Positions 43,337-54,495 of a stretch of 56,854 bases of DNA are shown here, piece by piece. The notes under the pieces are model-generated. The model saw only the letters and a list, made by a program, of their open reading frames with translations. It ran no database searches and was not told the origin of the DNA. A program made the translations under genes and the position numbers. Within the stretch, counting starts at the first letter, position 1. Every line of letters starts with the position of its first letter. Origin of the DNA: Perkinsus chesapeaki (lineage: Eukaryota > Perkinsozoa > Perkinsida > Perkinsidae); the NCBI GenBank assembly GCA_013115145.1, contig JAAPAO010000184.1:1-56854 (forward strand). The letters are read 5' to 3'.

Positions 43337-44296
43337 CCCGGAGAACTCGACAGGCCTCGTGGCGTGTACCACATGAAGTGCTTCTTCCATGTTTTGAGAG
43401 TTGCGTTTGACCAGTATTCAAATCCCACACCTTGCGACTCGCATGTTTGAGGATCAGCGCCAAACAACCTTTAGCCGAAAACTTCACGTTGAATAAGACC
43501 AGCGTCGCGTATCCTCAACGTAGAAGGTTCGAAGACACTAAGATGAGTGAGTGGCCAACCAGTCTCATGAAGTCTCTTCCTAACAATCTTATATGCTATA
43601 GGACATGTCCTAATTGGACGGCATTCACATGCCATGGTATGAGTCTCGGGTCCTAAATCGTTCGCAATAAAAGCTACGGGGAGTGGGCCCTAACTAAATG
43701 AACACCCTGTAGTCTGTCACGTCTGTGACTGTTGCATTGCAACTGACGGTCGAAAAACAGTCACAGGGCGTGCGAGTCACGCAGTGCTTCGATCGCTTGT
43801 CGTGCGATAGTTTTATATCCGCTCTCAGTATCATGTGTTCAACACCACACCTCACCGCTTATCCTCAACGTCGGTGTGTGACACTTTATAGTCACGCATA
43901 TCACGATGTATCGTTTGCACGTCTGCACAGGTCTCGGGTTCAATCCGCAGTCACGGAGTTTTTCTTGTAATTTTATCGAACACTGGCTGGTGGAAACTCT
44001 TCAACAGAGGATCATTTCCGAATAAAACCAACTCCGCGCCCTTTATACAACACCCCCAGTGAATAGCGTCTCAATCTGAGGCCCTCAACCAGCTTTACAA
44101 GTCGGTCATGGTTTTGCCGTTCAAGAAGATTACTTTGCTTATTGTGAGGCGGTTCCTTTCTGGAACCTCGAAATGGTTATCAGGCAAATTCGAGTTGAGC
44201 ACGCCGCTTCGGTCCAGCTTCAGGGATACCATTTGAACCTAGTATAAGACTCCTTGGGGAATAAAAAGCTTTCTTAAAAGAAGCACGAGAAATATT
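43337..44296. other. Intergenic with a hairpin cluster
   Basis: No supported gene. The inverted repeats at 43716-43782 are listed separately. Confidence 0.4.
43716..43782. repeat. Cluster of nested and adjacent inverted repeats
   Basis: GTCAC-gtct-GTGAC (43716-43729), GTTGCA-t-TGCAAC (43731-43743), GCGTG-cgagt-CACGC (43768-43782), and a larger stem CTGTGACTGTT (43723-43733) with AACAGTCACAG (43756-43766). Confidence 0.8.
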
Positions 44297-45367
44297 TTGA
44301 AGAAGTTTTCACTATATGGAACGCTAGATTGCGTAGCTGTTTACTGTCCAACAGCAGGAGCAGCATTGTCAGCACTGCCGTACTGCCGCATGATAGTTAT
44401 TATTCTCCCTTTAATAATAATGGGAAACCTCGGATGTAAAGAGAATGATGCATACTCGGAGTTTGTGGCCCTGATGGACCGGACGTCCCGATACACCGGT
44501 GACATGGTTGATTCAATAAGGTACTACCATTGGGAAGGACGGAGGGCCGAGACCAAAGCAAATGGCAGTTACTTGAAGGCCAATCCTGATGAGGTTTCGG
44601 CGATAGTGAACGTGCCTCTAACACGAACCATCAACCTCACAGCTATGGCATATGTCCTGTTTATGAACTACAAGGATGTTGCTATTGTGACGGGTAAGTG
44701 AGGGGTAGCGGCCATCCTCATTGAAATGTGAATATCATACCGATTACTGCTGCAACTGTTTCTGGTTTCCAAAGATTCCCGTTTCTGCCATTTGAATGTT
44801 CTATTAGTTCTTCTCGCCAATGAAGTGCCATCACGACTTATCAGGCACGATGCCTTCCCCTGTCACCATTGGTGAGGATCCAACCCCCTCCTATCAAAGA
44901 ATGGTATCTGATATCAGAGCCTCACCAGATGCCTTTGTTGAAGGCCTCATGGACCGTCGAGCGCAGGACGTCTCTTTGTGGACGCTCAATAAGTACTACC
45001 GTAGAGTTCCATTCGTCCTGTAATGTCGGGTCAGGTTGCAGTCCATTCTCATGGATCCAGACTTCGCCCCGGACGCCCTCGGACAGTGGTGCTATGCAGC
45101 GTCGGAGTTGTGTCAGTTTTTAGTGGCAGCAACGAAGGCTGCCGAGATTTACAATTCAGCTTGGCAACTTGCGACAACCAAACTTGGACCTGTAATATGC
45201 TCCACTTCCGGACCGCCGTGGAGCTACGGTGTTTCCCTCAGACTGAAAGGGACATGATCTCCGCCGGGGAAGAGAGCGATCAGCGAGTCCTGTATAATGC
45301 GACATGTTCTACGACCAGTTGTAGCAATTCAACTGCACCGGAGTCCCCTCGACCACCGACCAGGTAG
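44297..45367 (+). CDS. Free-standing dynein stalk-head (microtubule-binding) domain protein
   Basis: The gene reads, over exons 44297-44695 and 44874-45280 (approximate), a sequence laid out like the dynein heavy chain microtubule-binding domain. YLKANPDEVSAIVNVPLTRT and NLTAMAYVLFM correspond to 'DI-E-K---PP--V--VMEAV--L'. PTPSYQRMVSDIRASPDAFV corresponds to 'W--A-K-L-D--F'. LNKLQSILMDPDFAPDALGQ plus AASELCQFLVAATKAAEIY corresponds to 'I--YL-DPDFTPE----S-AA--LC-WV-A---Y'. A 42-nt intron splits LNK and LQS in frame. The rest of a dynein heavy chain (AAA modules, long coiled-coil arms) is absent on either side. The N-terminus has a hydrophobic stretch (MIVIILPLIIMGN). It may be a domesticated fragment or a relic; the kept frame over a conserved junction argues against a fresh relic. 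Confidence 0.6.
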
Positions 45368-45577
45368 GCGTTGGAGTCAGCAGTCGAGTTTGTGTTGTGA
45401 AGTGTTCGATTAGTCCCCCTTCAACCGAGATGGCTACGTTACAGGCTGCAGGCGGTCAAGGCCTCGAATGAAGTTAAACTGTCCCGTATTATGCAACATA
45501 TCTTTTTCAACTTTGGTCGTTGTTCTTGAGTTTTTAAGTTGACTGGAAAACTCAAAAGCTGTGTTGAAGAAAAGGCG

Positions 45578-47585
45578 TTAGGAAGGCAGCTGCTCCTCAT
45601 CGAGCAATAGTAAATACTCACGAGTAAGGTAAAGGGAACCGCAAACGACAATAAGGGGTTTGGATTCTGACATGGAAGGAATCACGACATAACTCTTGGG
45701 GAGCTTACTGTTGTCAGTGGGGCTAGCGCACTGCTGTAGGGCCGTCCAAAGGTCGTCCGCAGACGCTACGGTGGAGTTAAGGGATTCGAGGCATCTGCCA
45801 ATCCATGCAACAGCGCAAAATCTCTCCGGCTCACCTCCGGGCAGCCTCGGCAGCATTCTCGGGATCGACCGCTTTGACCTGTTAGGGATACGTTCAAAGA
45901 CGAAATGAATACATTGTTACCCAGGGCATTCCTGGCACTTCTCGGAAACCTGTCGTATAGACTTTGGTGATCGGCACCGAGTAGGATTGCGTTAAGAAAA
46001 CTGGCAGCATTTCGTCTGGATTTCGCCCACCAGAAAGAGCGACGATAAATCGTAGCTGAAAACGCATTGCGACCAAAAACGGTCATTCTCACGAACCTCT
46101 GTGATGTCCCCATTTGTGTCGAGCGTCTTCTGAATGGAATGTCGAAGAGACGCAAGCCCTTGGTGATTATGAGCGCCGTCGAGTATTAAAGGAAGGGCAG
46201 GATTGAGGGGGCAGGAGGTCAGTTCTTGGCGGCCATGGAGGACAGGGAGGTTCTCGACACCTGCAGAAAAGTCACATTTGCCGCGGTAATACGACCCCAC
46301 CTGAATCAGTGACATTGTCCTCGATTCCTAGCACTTTTAGAACTCCCCTCTCGAGGTCTCTGTAGTGCGCTTTGAAGTCCTCGTTGTCTTGGGGGACTCC
46401 AACTACTCGGAGCTCGGAGCCAGTGAGGGCACATCTTTGTTTGGCGATATCGATGCATGACGGAGATAGGAAGGCACCCGAGACGACAGCTGTAGAGGTT
46501 TGTGGGGTAATGATACCACATTTAACATCACATATCTGACAGAGATTGAAGCAACATGAAGAACCCATGAACATTACACAGGGATATCACGGTAAGCTGT
46601 AGAAAAGAAAGTGTGATCAACACTACAGTGGGATGAAAAATTTACTAGGTACCATGGCATGCTCCATGACGACAGGTAGTTATCGTGTAGGATGCGGTCT
46701 CAGCTACTCGGCCACTCGGTAAATTATGAGAAGCTGGTTGACGTTGATTTTATGAATCGGTGGCAAAGTGGCCCAAGAATGATAGGAAGTGTAACTGTTG
46801 GAGCTATGGAGCTCACCTTTTCTTTAGTATCCCCGAGGAAGTTCATATGGTCGAGTTCTACTCCTGTCACCACCGCTACATCGGTCTTGGGAAGGACCTA
46901 CCCAATGTCTGCCATCACAACTGAGTCATTGCCTTACGTTTGTAGCATCATCTCTGCCACCCATGCCAACCTCTATGACGACGAAGTCCAGCGGTCTAAC
47001 ACCATCATTCTCAATAGGGGAGTATATGCCCTACTTCATCCTGGAGAACCACGAGAACGCGGCGATGGTTGTGGCTTCGAAGTAGGTGAGACCAGCTTCA
47101 CCCTCGATCTTGGCCACCTCGAAGATTCGCTCCAACTCATGTTCGTATCTGGCGATCTCCGCTGCCACTCTCATCGTGCCCAATCGACTTACTCGATCGC
47201 CTCCATTATCTCCCCGTTGATCGATATCTGATCATTTGGCCATCGTTGGCAAGGGCTGGTGAACAACCCCACTCGGCAGGACGCACGCTGCAGCCGCTCT
47301 GCCAGTCCCGAGCAGACAGTCCCTTTGCCGTTAGTACCTGAAAAATAGAACACAGTATGGCTCCTTTCACCATCGAGGCATACCAGTGACATGTATGAAC
47401 CTCGAACCAGAGGCGGCGAGCTCTTCCAGGGGATCCCCTATCGCTCTGAGGATCTAACACAGCAGAGCTCGACGACAGTTGCCCGATTGGTGGCACCACT
47501 GTACATTGCGTATCCTTTGTAGAGACTCTGATGACTGGTCGATGACGCCTTTAAAAACTGGAGTAGCTTCCACGACACCTGTCAT
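45578..47585 (-). CDS. FPGS: Folylpolyglutamate / dihydrofolate synthase
   Basis: Mur-ligase-family enzyme that adds glutamate to folates. It starts MTGVVEATPVFKGVIDQSSE at 47585. After a ~51-nt intron comes ILRAIGDPLEELAASGSRFI, then HVTGTNGKG across an intron and TVCSGLAERLQRASCRVGLF (P-loop). Then NDQISINGE, LTYFEATTIAAF, EVGMGGRDDATNV, TGVELDHMNFLGDT, the CGII...P region, LPLILDGAHNHQGLASL, FIVALSGGRNPDEMLPVF and PLIVVCGSLYLTREYLLLL. All core folate-synthase motifs are present in order. Many short GT-AG introns. Whether it is mono- or bifunctional (DHFS plus FPGS) cannot be said. The end is TAA near 45578. Confidence 0.92.
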
Positions 47586-48318
47586 TCTTTACAACCCTAT
47601 CCGGAAGTGCTGAGCGAGCACGGCATTGATTGTGCAATTTGTCCCACTACTCCATGGGAGATTTTATGACTTGGTTATTGGTGGGTGATAGTGGCAACCC
47701 GGAAGACAAAGAACAGATGGGACGCATTCGTAACGTACAGTACCCTCTCCTGGACTAATCAGTAGTAGTTCATCAGTTCGGATACCGCTAATGCCGGATG
47801 CCCTCTGTGGAGGAGGAGGGCAATATTCCGACGCATACGATAATGAGGCGCTCAAATGAGGCTCATACTCGTACAGACTCCTATTACCAGGGTTTCACTT
47901 ACCAGGACAGTTTGTCTAGTGTAACCCGGTTCATAGTACACCACAATAGGTTCGGGGTGGCGGTCGGGATACTCATAACTCAACAACAATCTAGATTCAC
48001 ATAAGCACCCAGTATATTAAGTGCCAACATGCTTACTAAGCACACTCAACTACTTCAAAACGATTAATGCCGCCTTCATCCGGCAGTGGGAATCTAATGC
48101 CAAAATCAATGTTACCAGGCAGCACTGCTATGGCTAATAACAAATAGGAGGGCTACTGAGGGAATGTAACAAGAATAGCCGTGACGACACTTAACGATTT
48201 TTTTAGAATCAAAAAATAGGTAGATAACTTATGCCAGCCGAATAACACTTTAGAGTGAATTGGCGAGAGAGATGTATCTGATGATGAAAGCATATCTGCC
48301 AGCACCATGGTGAAGGCT
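47586..48318. other. Intergenic, no gene seen
   Basis: Short frames only. Confidence 0.4.
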
Positions 48319-49568
48319 TTACCCATTTTCATAACCAATACCAACAAACAGCAGGATCATCAGGAGCGCTGTCACGTGAACGAACCTGAGTGGTCTCGGG
48401 TGGATTGAGAGTCGAGCGGTGGTCGTACATGCCAGACTTGAACTTTGGGTTCGGTGGTATCTCCGTGCCGAATATCCTGTCCCACAGTCTCAGAATAGGC
48501 GCATAGTTCTTCTGACTTCTCTCAGAGTGATGGAGATCATGAATCTAAGCAAGGTGCTCCGAGGAACAACTGTGACATCACCCTCCTACCGGAGCTCCGC
48601 CGCCCAACTCGAACGGCCACAAATTGAAGGGGGACCACCTGCCATGGGGCAGCAGTTCATTACCCACAAGATGATGATGCTCCTACCAGGTGTTATGCCC
48701 GCTGTGCTGCTCCAAAAGCCAGGCTACCCAGATAAAGGCGAAAATGCAGAGTGTCAACCAATGGTGCCTCATCACTAGGGGGTACCAGTAGTACACCATC
48801 AAGCTGCAAGTCTACCATCCGGAGCTCCAAGGGATGCACCTTTGACTGACTTACGTGTTCGAAGGGGTGGATGAGAGCGCTGGTCCAGCTGTAGGGTTCG
48901 TAAAACTGGTGATGCACACTGTGGATGTTACGGTAGAGCCAGGGGATGTGAAACATACGGTGATACCAATACGTGCAGGAATCTCCGACGATCTGATCAT
49001 GAGCCGAGCTGATACCACGGTTAGTCGCTGCAGCTTACGAACGCTAGAGTGATGTCCCTGAAGGCTTCCCAGAGCGTCGGTGCCTCGCTCGGCAAATCAA
49101 TGTGGAGCGGAGTCATGTAGACTCCCAACGATATGAACAAGGTAAAACCGATAGACTGAAATGACAGGCGAAACCTCGGGCACCGTGAATTGGAAGGTGC
49201 ATCACCTGAACAACCGTGTGGAAGAGAAGTGTGCCGATGCTGGGCCATCTCGAAGGCTGAGGAAGCGGAGAGCTGCTACAGCTAGTCGGTGAGTTGGCCT
49301 TGGTTACTTGTATCTTGGTTTCCATGAACTGCGGGATATCGTAAAACAATGTGTAATACGTACAGATGGCTATGTAGGCCACTGTCGCCACAACCTGAAG
49401 TTGTTGTGACTAGGGAGGTCATCTCCTATTGACACCTACCCCAGGGAACAGAGCATTCGATACCAGACCGATGCCTCTCCACTGTTCAAGCTCCAATAGC
49501 TGATCCCACAGCGGCTGCAAGACCAGCGTAATATCCGACTGTAAGGCGAGGGAAGACGTGTCGGCCAT
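48319..49568 (-). CDS. Fatty acid / sterol hydroxylase superfamily protein, paralog A
   Basis: ER-type di-iron membrane oxygenase (FA_hydroxylase, ERG3/ERG25/ceramide-hydroxylase class). Nine exons: 49568-49440, 49394-49308, 49256-49206, 49155-49039, 48992-48855, 48811-48687, 48638-48590, 48544-48444, 48385-48319; 864 nt, 287 aa. His clusters: YHRMFH, HSVHHQFYEPYSWTSALIHP with HPFEH, EQHSGHNTWW, and IHDLHHSERSQKNYAP with WDRIFGT. Several TM helices and a C-terminal TM (VHVTALLMILLFVGIG). Exon structure and sequence match paralog B at 52463-54237. The exact substrate is not determinable. Confidence 0.88.
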
Positions 49569-49675
49569 GTTAAACGGACAAAAACAGACGACGACCACTG
49601 GCCCACGGCTGGTGAATGTTGGAATAACTCATACAGTAGGTCTTGTTCGAACATCTTAATGTTAGACACACATCT

Positions 49676-51100
49676 CTACGTAATAACAGGTACATGTCGC
49701 TTCTCTTTCCGACGTCCTTTGGTCCATGATGTGTCCATTCGATCAACCCTCCATCTGCCATCGATCAACGGCGCCGAAGGTTGCCGTCGAATAGCTATGG
49801 TTCCATCACCCGCAACTTCACCAGAATAAATAAAATGATCATCGTACCCCATAGCGCTCGGTGGGGCACGCCGTCTCCCTCGCTCAACTGGTACGGAGTT
49901 TACCGTACCCACAGTTACGAAGTGGTCCTCCCACCCCTCCTGCAGCGCATCGCCATGCCACTTGTTAGGGGAATGTCGAGGCCGTGGATTTGCCGCAGCC
50001 CCGATGTTCACCCAGTTGTCAGCCCAACCTTCTTGAACTGGTGAGCCGAAAGTCTTATGACCAGGGACGTCCTCGCGGTTCGGCGTCCCAAGTGTAGCAA
50101 AGTGATCGACTTGCATCGTGCGACTCGGTCGTGCATGTCGCTTCTCTTTCTCAACGAACGCTGGCTCGTCCGATACGCCAAGACCGAGCATGTGGTCATG
50201 CCAGCCTTCCTGTGTGGCAGAGGCATGCAGCTTCCCCCTGACCTTCGCCTCGATTCTCGGCTCCACTGCTCCCTGGAAGTGGTCATGCCATCCTTCTTGC
50301 GTCGCTCCATGATGCAGTCTGCTCACAACTCGATCTGTGTCTCTGACCTCGGCAGTTCCTATATTTTCAAAGTGGTCGTGATAGCCTTCAATTGTCGGAG
50401 AGTGATGCAATCTTCCCTCAACTTTTGGTGCAACATCAACCGTGGAGATGTCCTGGAAATGGTCATGCCATCCCTCCTGTGTCGCTGACTTATGCAGCAA
50501 GCCAGTTGGCCTCGGTCCGGTTCCCACCGTGCCTTGGTCGGTAAATTGGTCATGCCACCCTTCCCTTGTCGCCGAGGCGTGCAACATTCCGTGCGACCTG
50601 GACCCAGCTGCCACCGCCCCTTGGTGGGCAAAATGATCGCCGAGCACCTCAGGATGGTGAACCTTGCCCCGAGGGGCCTCTGCCGTGACTGCAAATGTAT
50701 CACTTGCGGTCTTTCCGATATGATCGTGCCACCCCATGACCGTCGGTCGTGCCTTGAGTTTACCCCTGGTGCGCTCGTCAACCTCAGATATCCCCATCGT
50801 GAGCATATGCCCTGCTGTCATATCAACAGCTGCGTTGTTGCCCTTCATTTTCCCCCGTGGCTTTTCCCGCGGGGATGCACTCATTCCCTCAGCCAGCATC
50901 CGACTTTCCATCCACGCCGGCAAAGCAATGTTACGGCCCCCAACTTTGGGGCATGCGTGCTCCAGGAGACTTCCCGCTTTCTTTGGGGCCAACTGGTTTC
51001 GAGACACTTCCTTGAATTCGTTCACTGTCTCGCTTGTCGGAAGCGTTTCCGTGTCCGAAGTTACCGTAACGAGCCTCGGGGGTCTCCAGAGATGAGGATG
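49676..51100 (-). CDS. Novel GWHDHF tandem-repeat protein
   Basis: One open frame of about 470 codons, the 3' exon of a gene; it begins after an acceptor (gatttag) at 51101, so an upstream exon with the start codon is expected. From residue ~95 of the Met-equivalent frame there are eleven repeats spaced 27-32 residues with consensus G-(K/R)-L-H-x-S-A-T-Q-E-G-W-H-D-H-F-x-x-x-G-T. Examples: MGWHDHI, REGWHDQFTDQGTV, TQEGWHDHFQDIS, IEGYHDHFENIGTA, TQEGWHDHMLGLG, QEGWADNWVNIG, QEGWEDHFVTVG, MGYDDHF. No signal peptide or TM. Between motifs are basic Pro/Gly linkers. I do not know this repeat. Regular short motifs with aromatic-Gly cores in basic disordered linkers resemble proteins that line microtubules or axonemes, which is only an analogy. 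It sits between two paralogous hydroxylases. Confidence 0.85.
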   Translation of the reverse strand, partial: HPHLWRPPRLVTVTSDTETLPTSETVNEFKEVSRNQLAPKKAGSLLEHACPKVGGRNIALPAWMESRMLAEGMSASPREKPRGKMKGNNAAVDMTAGHMLTMGISEVDERTRGKLKARPTVMGWHDHIGKTASDTFAVTAEAPRGKVHHPEVLGDHFAHQGAVAAGSRSHGMLHASATREGWHDQFTDQGTVGTGPRPTGLLHKSATQEGWHDHFQDISTVDVAPKVEGRLHHSPTIEGYHDHFENIGTAEVRDTDRVVSRLHHGATQEGWHDHFQGAVEPRIEAKVRGKLHASATQEGWHDHMLGLGVSDEPAFVEKEKRHARPSRTMQVDHFATLGTPNREDVPGHKTFGSPVQEGWADNWVNIGAAANPRPRHSPNKWHGDALQEGWEDHFVTVGTVNSVPVERGRRRAPPSAMGYDDHFIYSGEVAGDGTIAIRRQPSAPLIDGRWRVDRMDTSWTKGRRKEKRHVPVIT

Positions 51101-51131
51101 CTAAATCGAAGCACGAAGAATGCGTAAAAGC

Positions 51132-51591
51132 TCACAACTCGTGATAGTTTCGAAACAGCTGGTGGATTCGAAAAGTTGGTAACGCATAAAAACAGAAATT
51201 AAAGAACATATTGTTGCGGATGTAAACCTGTGAGATCGGCCTCCATTTCTCAAGCACCAAAGTCTCGCACGCTGTCCCACTGTAAAGATTACACATGCCA
51301 CAAGATTCCCAGTAACCCTCACATTCGCCTGTGGGCACAACCTGGACGGCATAGCCCAACGAGCTGTTGCGTCGTATACAGTTGCCGGATATCCAAAGTC
51401 CGCCCGGCTTCGCTTGCATAGATAGGCTTGAAGATCGATGATCCATCTGAGCAGGACATCGCTCCGGTAACAGCATCGCTTAGCTGTTCCATTTCTCTAT
51501 ACATGTTGATGAGCGCAGCAGTACGTGTAGACGATACGGTACATATATTCCAGCACAGGCGGGGCGGAAGAAGTATCAGCACACCAAACAA
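51132..51591 (-). CDS. Possible Cys-rich upstream exons
   Basis: Minus-strand pieces: a hydrophobic start (FGVLILLPPRLCWNICTV), INMYREMEQLSDAVTGAMSC, then AVQVVPTGECEGYWESCGMC plus NLYSGTACETL. They look like coding sequence for a small extracellular Cys-rich domain. They may be a separate gene or the 5' part of the GWHDHF gene; splicing was not resolved. Confidence 0.35.
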
Positions 51592-51727
51592 ATGCCTTAT
51601 AAAATAACATTTCCGGCGATATCAGCTTATTTGGTAATTGCCCGGTCGATATTCCACTGACATATCCACACACACGAACGTTTTATGAACAGGATGACTA
51701 ATGCTGAGAGCGGAAGGCGAATCGTTC

Positions 51728-52140
51728 TTACTTTATGATTTCATCTGGCCTCATAGGTATCCTCGGACACTCCACTCGCGGCTCCACCATAGCTTTCAGA
51801 TCCTTCGCTCGCTGTTGCAGCCTTGCCGTAGTTAACAGTTCGAGCTGCTCAAACCTGTAGGAGTCGGATACAAGACGATAAGGCCGTAGCATCTGCCGGC
51901 CTCTCTCAGTAGAGCCCAGAATTCACTCGCCAGGACGACTGAAGACTCTTCGACGGACGGAAGAATCAACGGAAAATTTCGTGGAATTCCCACGGAAGCT
52001 TTTGTCCTCAGCGGCATGACTTCACTCAAGCACTGCGATTTGAAGGCAACAAGAGCAAGACTCACGTCCACAGCTTCACTAAGCGCCCATTCCATATCAT
52101 TTCTGTTTCCACTCGAGTGCTCGCAGACGTTCCCTGGCAC
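51728..52140 (-). CDS. Unidentified small gene
   Basis: A helical C-terminal part, RPYRLVSDSYRFEQLELLTT followed by ARLQQRAKDLKAMVEP and RIPMRPDEIIK, ends in TAA at 51728-51730. An upstream frame (LALVAFKSQCLSEVMPLRTK) probably supplies earlier exons. The length (~110-130 aa) and basic helix content resemble a small organellar or ribosome-associated protein, but no family is recognised. Confidence 0.4.
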
Positions 52141-52462
52141 TCAGAAACTGACGCATTCGATGGAGCCATTTCTGATGGAAAAACGTCTGCCAGGAAAAAA
52201 TAGCGCCCCGTTTTGGTCAAGTTAACGAACACCAGACAGAGGAGGAGAAATCAAAACCGTGAGAATTGTATAATGGTCGAGGGGCCACACGGCCGCGAAC
52301 TCAAAATAAGCTTATTCACGTTTAATCCTTGTCGACGAAAGGCTCAACGAGGACTGTAAGGCGACACATACAACGACACCCACCCCTGCGGCGACAGAAA
52401 CCCACTTTGCCATATTAGCGGTGATGTGCCTGAGTTATATTGTTAATTGACACTACAACCAC

Positions 52463-54237
52463 TTACCCCTCCTCAAAAGCTATACCAGCCCCCAGCATGA
52501 TCAAGAACAGCAGCGTTACGTGGATGTACCTTATCACGACGAAACGTGGAAAACGATGACATGAACTGATGCTGCTGCTATTAAACTATGCAGCAAACAC
52601 ATCAGGTAAAGCAGGGATTTGCTTACTTTCCACAGCGGGAGTGCTCACTGGGCACATCCGTCCGGAAGAGTAGGTCCCATGCGTTGAAGATAAAGGCGAA
52701 GTTCTTCCTAGTGTACTTGGAATGATGCAGATCATGAACCTAAAGAGCCCAGAGGTGTTGGTGCCGACCAAGCCATGCAGCACTCGGATGCCGTAGACGA
52801 AGGTTGAACTTACATCAATCATATACGGAAAGAGCGTGATACATAATACAGTATTAACTATCATGAATACAAGTTTAATAACGATATTAGGTCACAATGG
52901 TGAGTGACAATTGGAAGGCAAACGAGCAAGTGAACGATAGAAGAAGGGAAATTCCACGCTGCAGAACAGCCGAGGATGTGAGTTACATAAACAGAGCGAA
53001 TGAGACTGGCCTTACCGCAGCACCTCCACCGAGATTAAATGGTAACAGATTATAGGGGGCCCACCTGAAATCATATCGAGTTGGCGGGAGGAGCGGTATG
53101 AAGTCACTAGCCTCACCAGACATCGTGACCGCTATGTTCCTCAATGAGATTAAGCGTCCATAAAAATGTGAATACATTTACAGTCAACCAATGACACTTG
53201 AACAGCCAGGGGTACCAAATGTTGCATACCACTACGCAAATCTAAAACGGCAAATGAACCAAGCACTCTTTAAGATCCAGAAGCTACACTTAACAGCTGC
53301 TGCCGTTATAGCCAGGCGCGCCCTTGGTGATGCAATGCGGTGTTACGTCGCCCAAAGTGAAAAGACTCGTTTGTGAATGACAACCCGGTAGGAAGTGACT
53401 TCCTATTTGCCCAACGCCAATAATAATAAATGTTCAACGATGGAGCTTTTAGCAAGCTACACTCAAAACGTGGCAACAAATACGAAATCGTTCGATCGGT
53501 TTCCATAATTTGGGGCGCGTGACAAAATCCGAGCTACAGACCGTTCGAAGCTATTACATCTTCCATCGGGTGCAAGATGCCCCCTGCCCAACTGTAAACA
53601 GCTTTATAACCATGATGAATGCTATGCACATTACGCAATAAGAACGGTACTGCATGCATCCACCTATGATACCAATAGATACAGAAATCACCAACGATCT
53701 GACAAAGAAGGCTACAGCCAGTCGACTCCGCCGCCGCCAGCCACGCCTTACCAAGCAGCCCAACAGCTCCTTTGAAAACTGCAGGAGTGATGGGGCCTCT
53801 GCCGGCAGATCCACGAAAACCTCGTAGTAGTATCGTAGGAGCCCATTGAGAACAATGTAGACGAGCATCTGATACCGGATATAAGCATATTGCGACCGAG
53901 ATGCGGACCTGTGGAATGGAGCTCACTATCAAGTCTCGGACAGTTGGCCACTTGAACGGCTAAAAAGATCGTCGATAAATGACCGATCTCCGATGCAGGC
54001 TCACCTGTATCTTAGAGCGCATGTAGTGGGGGATGTCATAGAATATAGTGAAGTATAGGCAGACGAGCAAAAATGCTACACTGGCCCACACCTGCGCAAG
54101 TTCGATCCCGGCATCCGTCGTTTTGCATTTACTGATGGGAATGTGATATGGGATACTATATGGAGGCCCTTCCACTCGTCGAAGCCCCGTATAGTATCCC
54201 AAACACCCTGCAGTACAACCGGCGATGGAGGATCCAT
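52463..54237 (-). CDS. Fatty acid / sterol hydroxylase superfamily protein, paralog B
   Basis: Paralog of 48319-49568 with the same exon order. It starts MDPPSPVVLQGVWDTIRGFD at 54237, then VWASVAFLLVCLYFTIFYDI and WPTVRDLIVSSIPQ. Next is MLVYIVLNGLLRYYYEVFVD and LPAEAPSLLQFSKELLG. The His clusters are YHRWMH, HSIHHGYKAVYSWAGGILHP, EEHSGHDVWW and VHDLHHSKYTRKNF. It ends YIHVTLLFLIMLGAGIAFEE and TAA at 52463-52465. The shared His motifs bind the di-iron centre. The intron after HPMED is long (from 53557 to about 53290) and carries the tggggcgcgtgac motif at 53511-53523. Another intron carries gagcggtatga at 53091-53101. Exons past 53290 are less exact. Confidence 0.85.
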
Positions 54238-54495
54238 AAGCGATCACTTGAAACTGCACGAAAGAGGCACCCTCCAAAGATCGGTTAATTCAAGAAAGTT
54301 TGGTATGAACATCACAAAGTCTGCTAATTCAGCATAGAACACATCGTCACCGAATTATCATATCGGCGATCCTCCCTTAACCGCCGCCGCTCGAGCCGTC
54401 CGCTGATTGTACTCTAATCGTGTTTGACAAGGTACTCCCCCTTGTACCTATACCACTAACACTAATAGTTCATCATACGCCAAACAAACAGGCTG

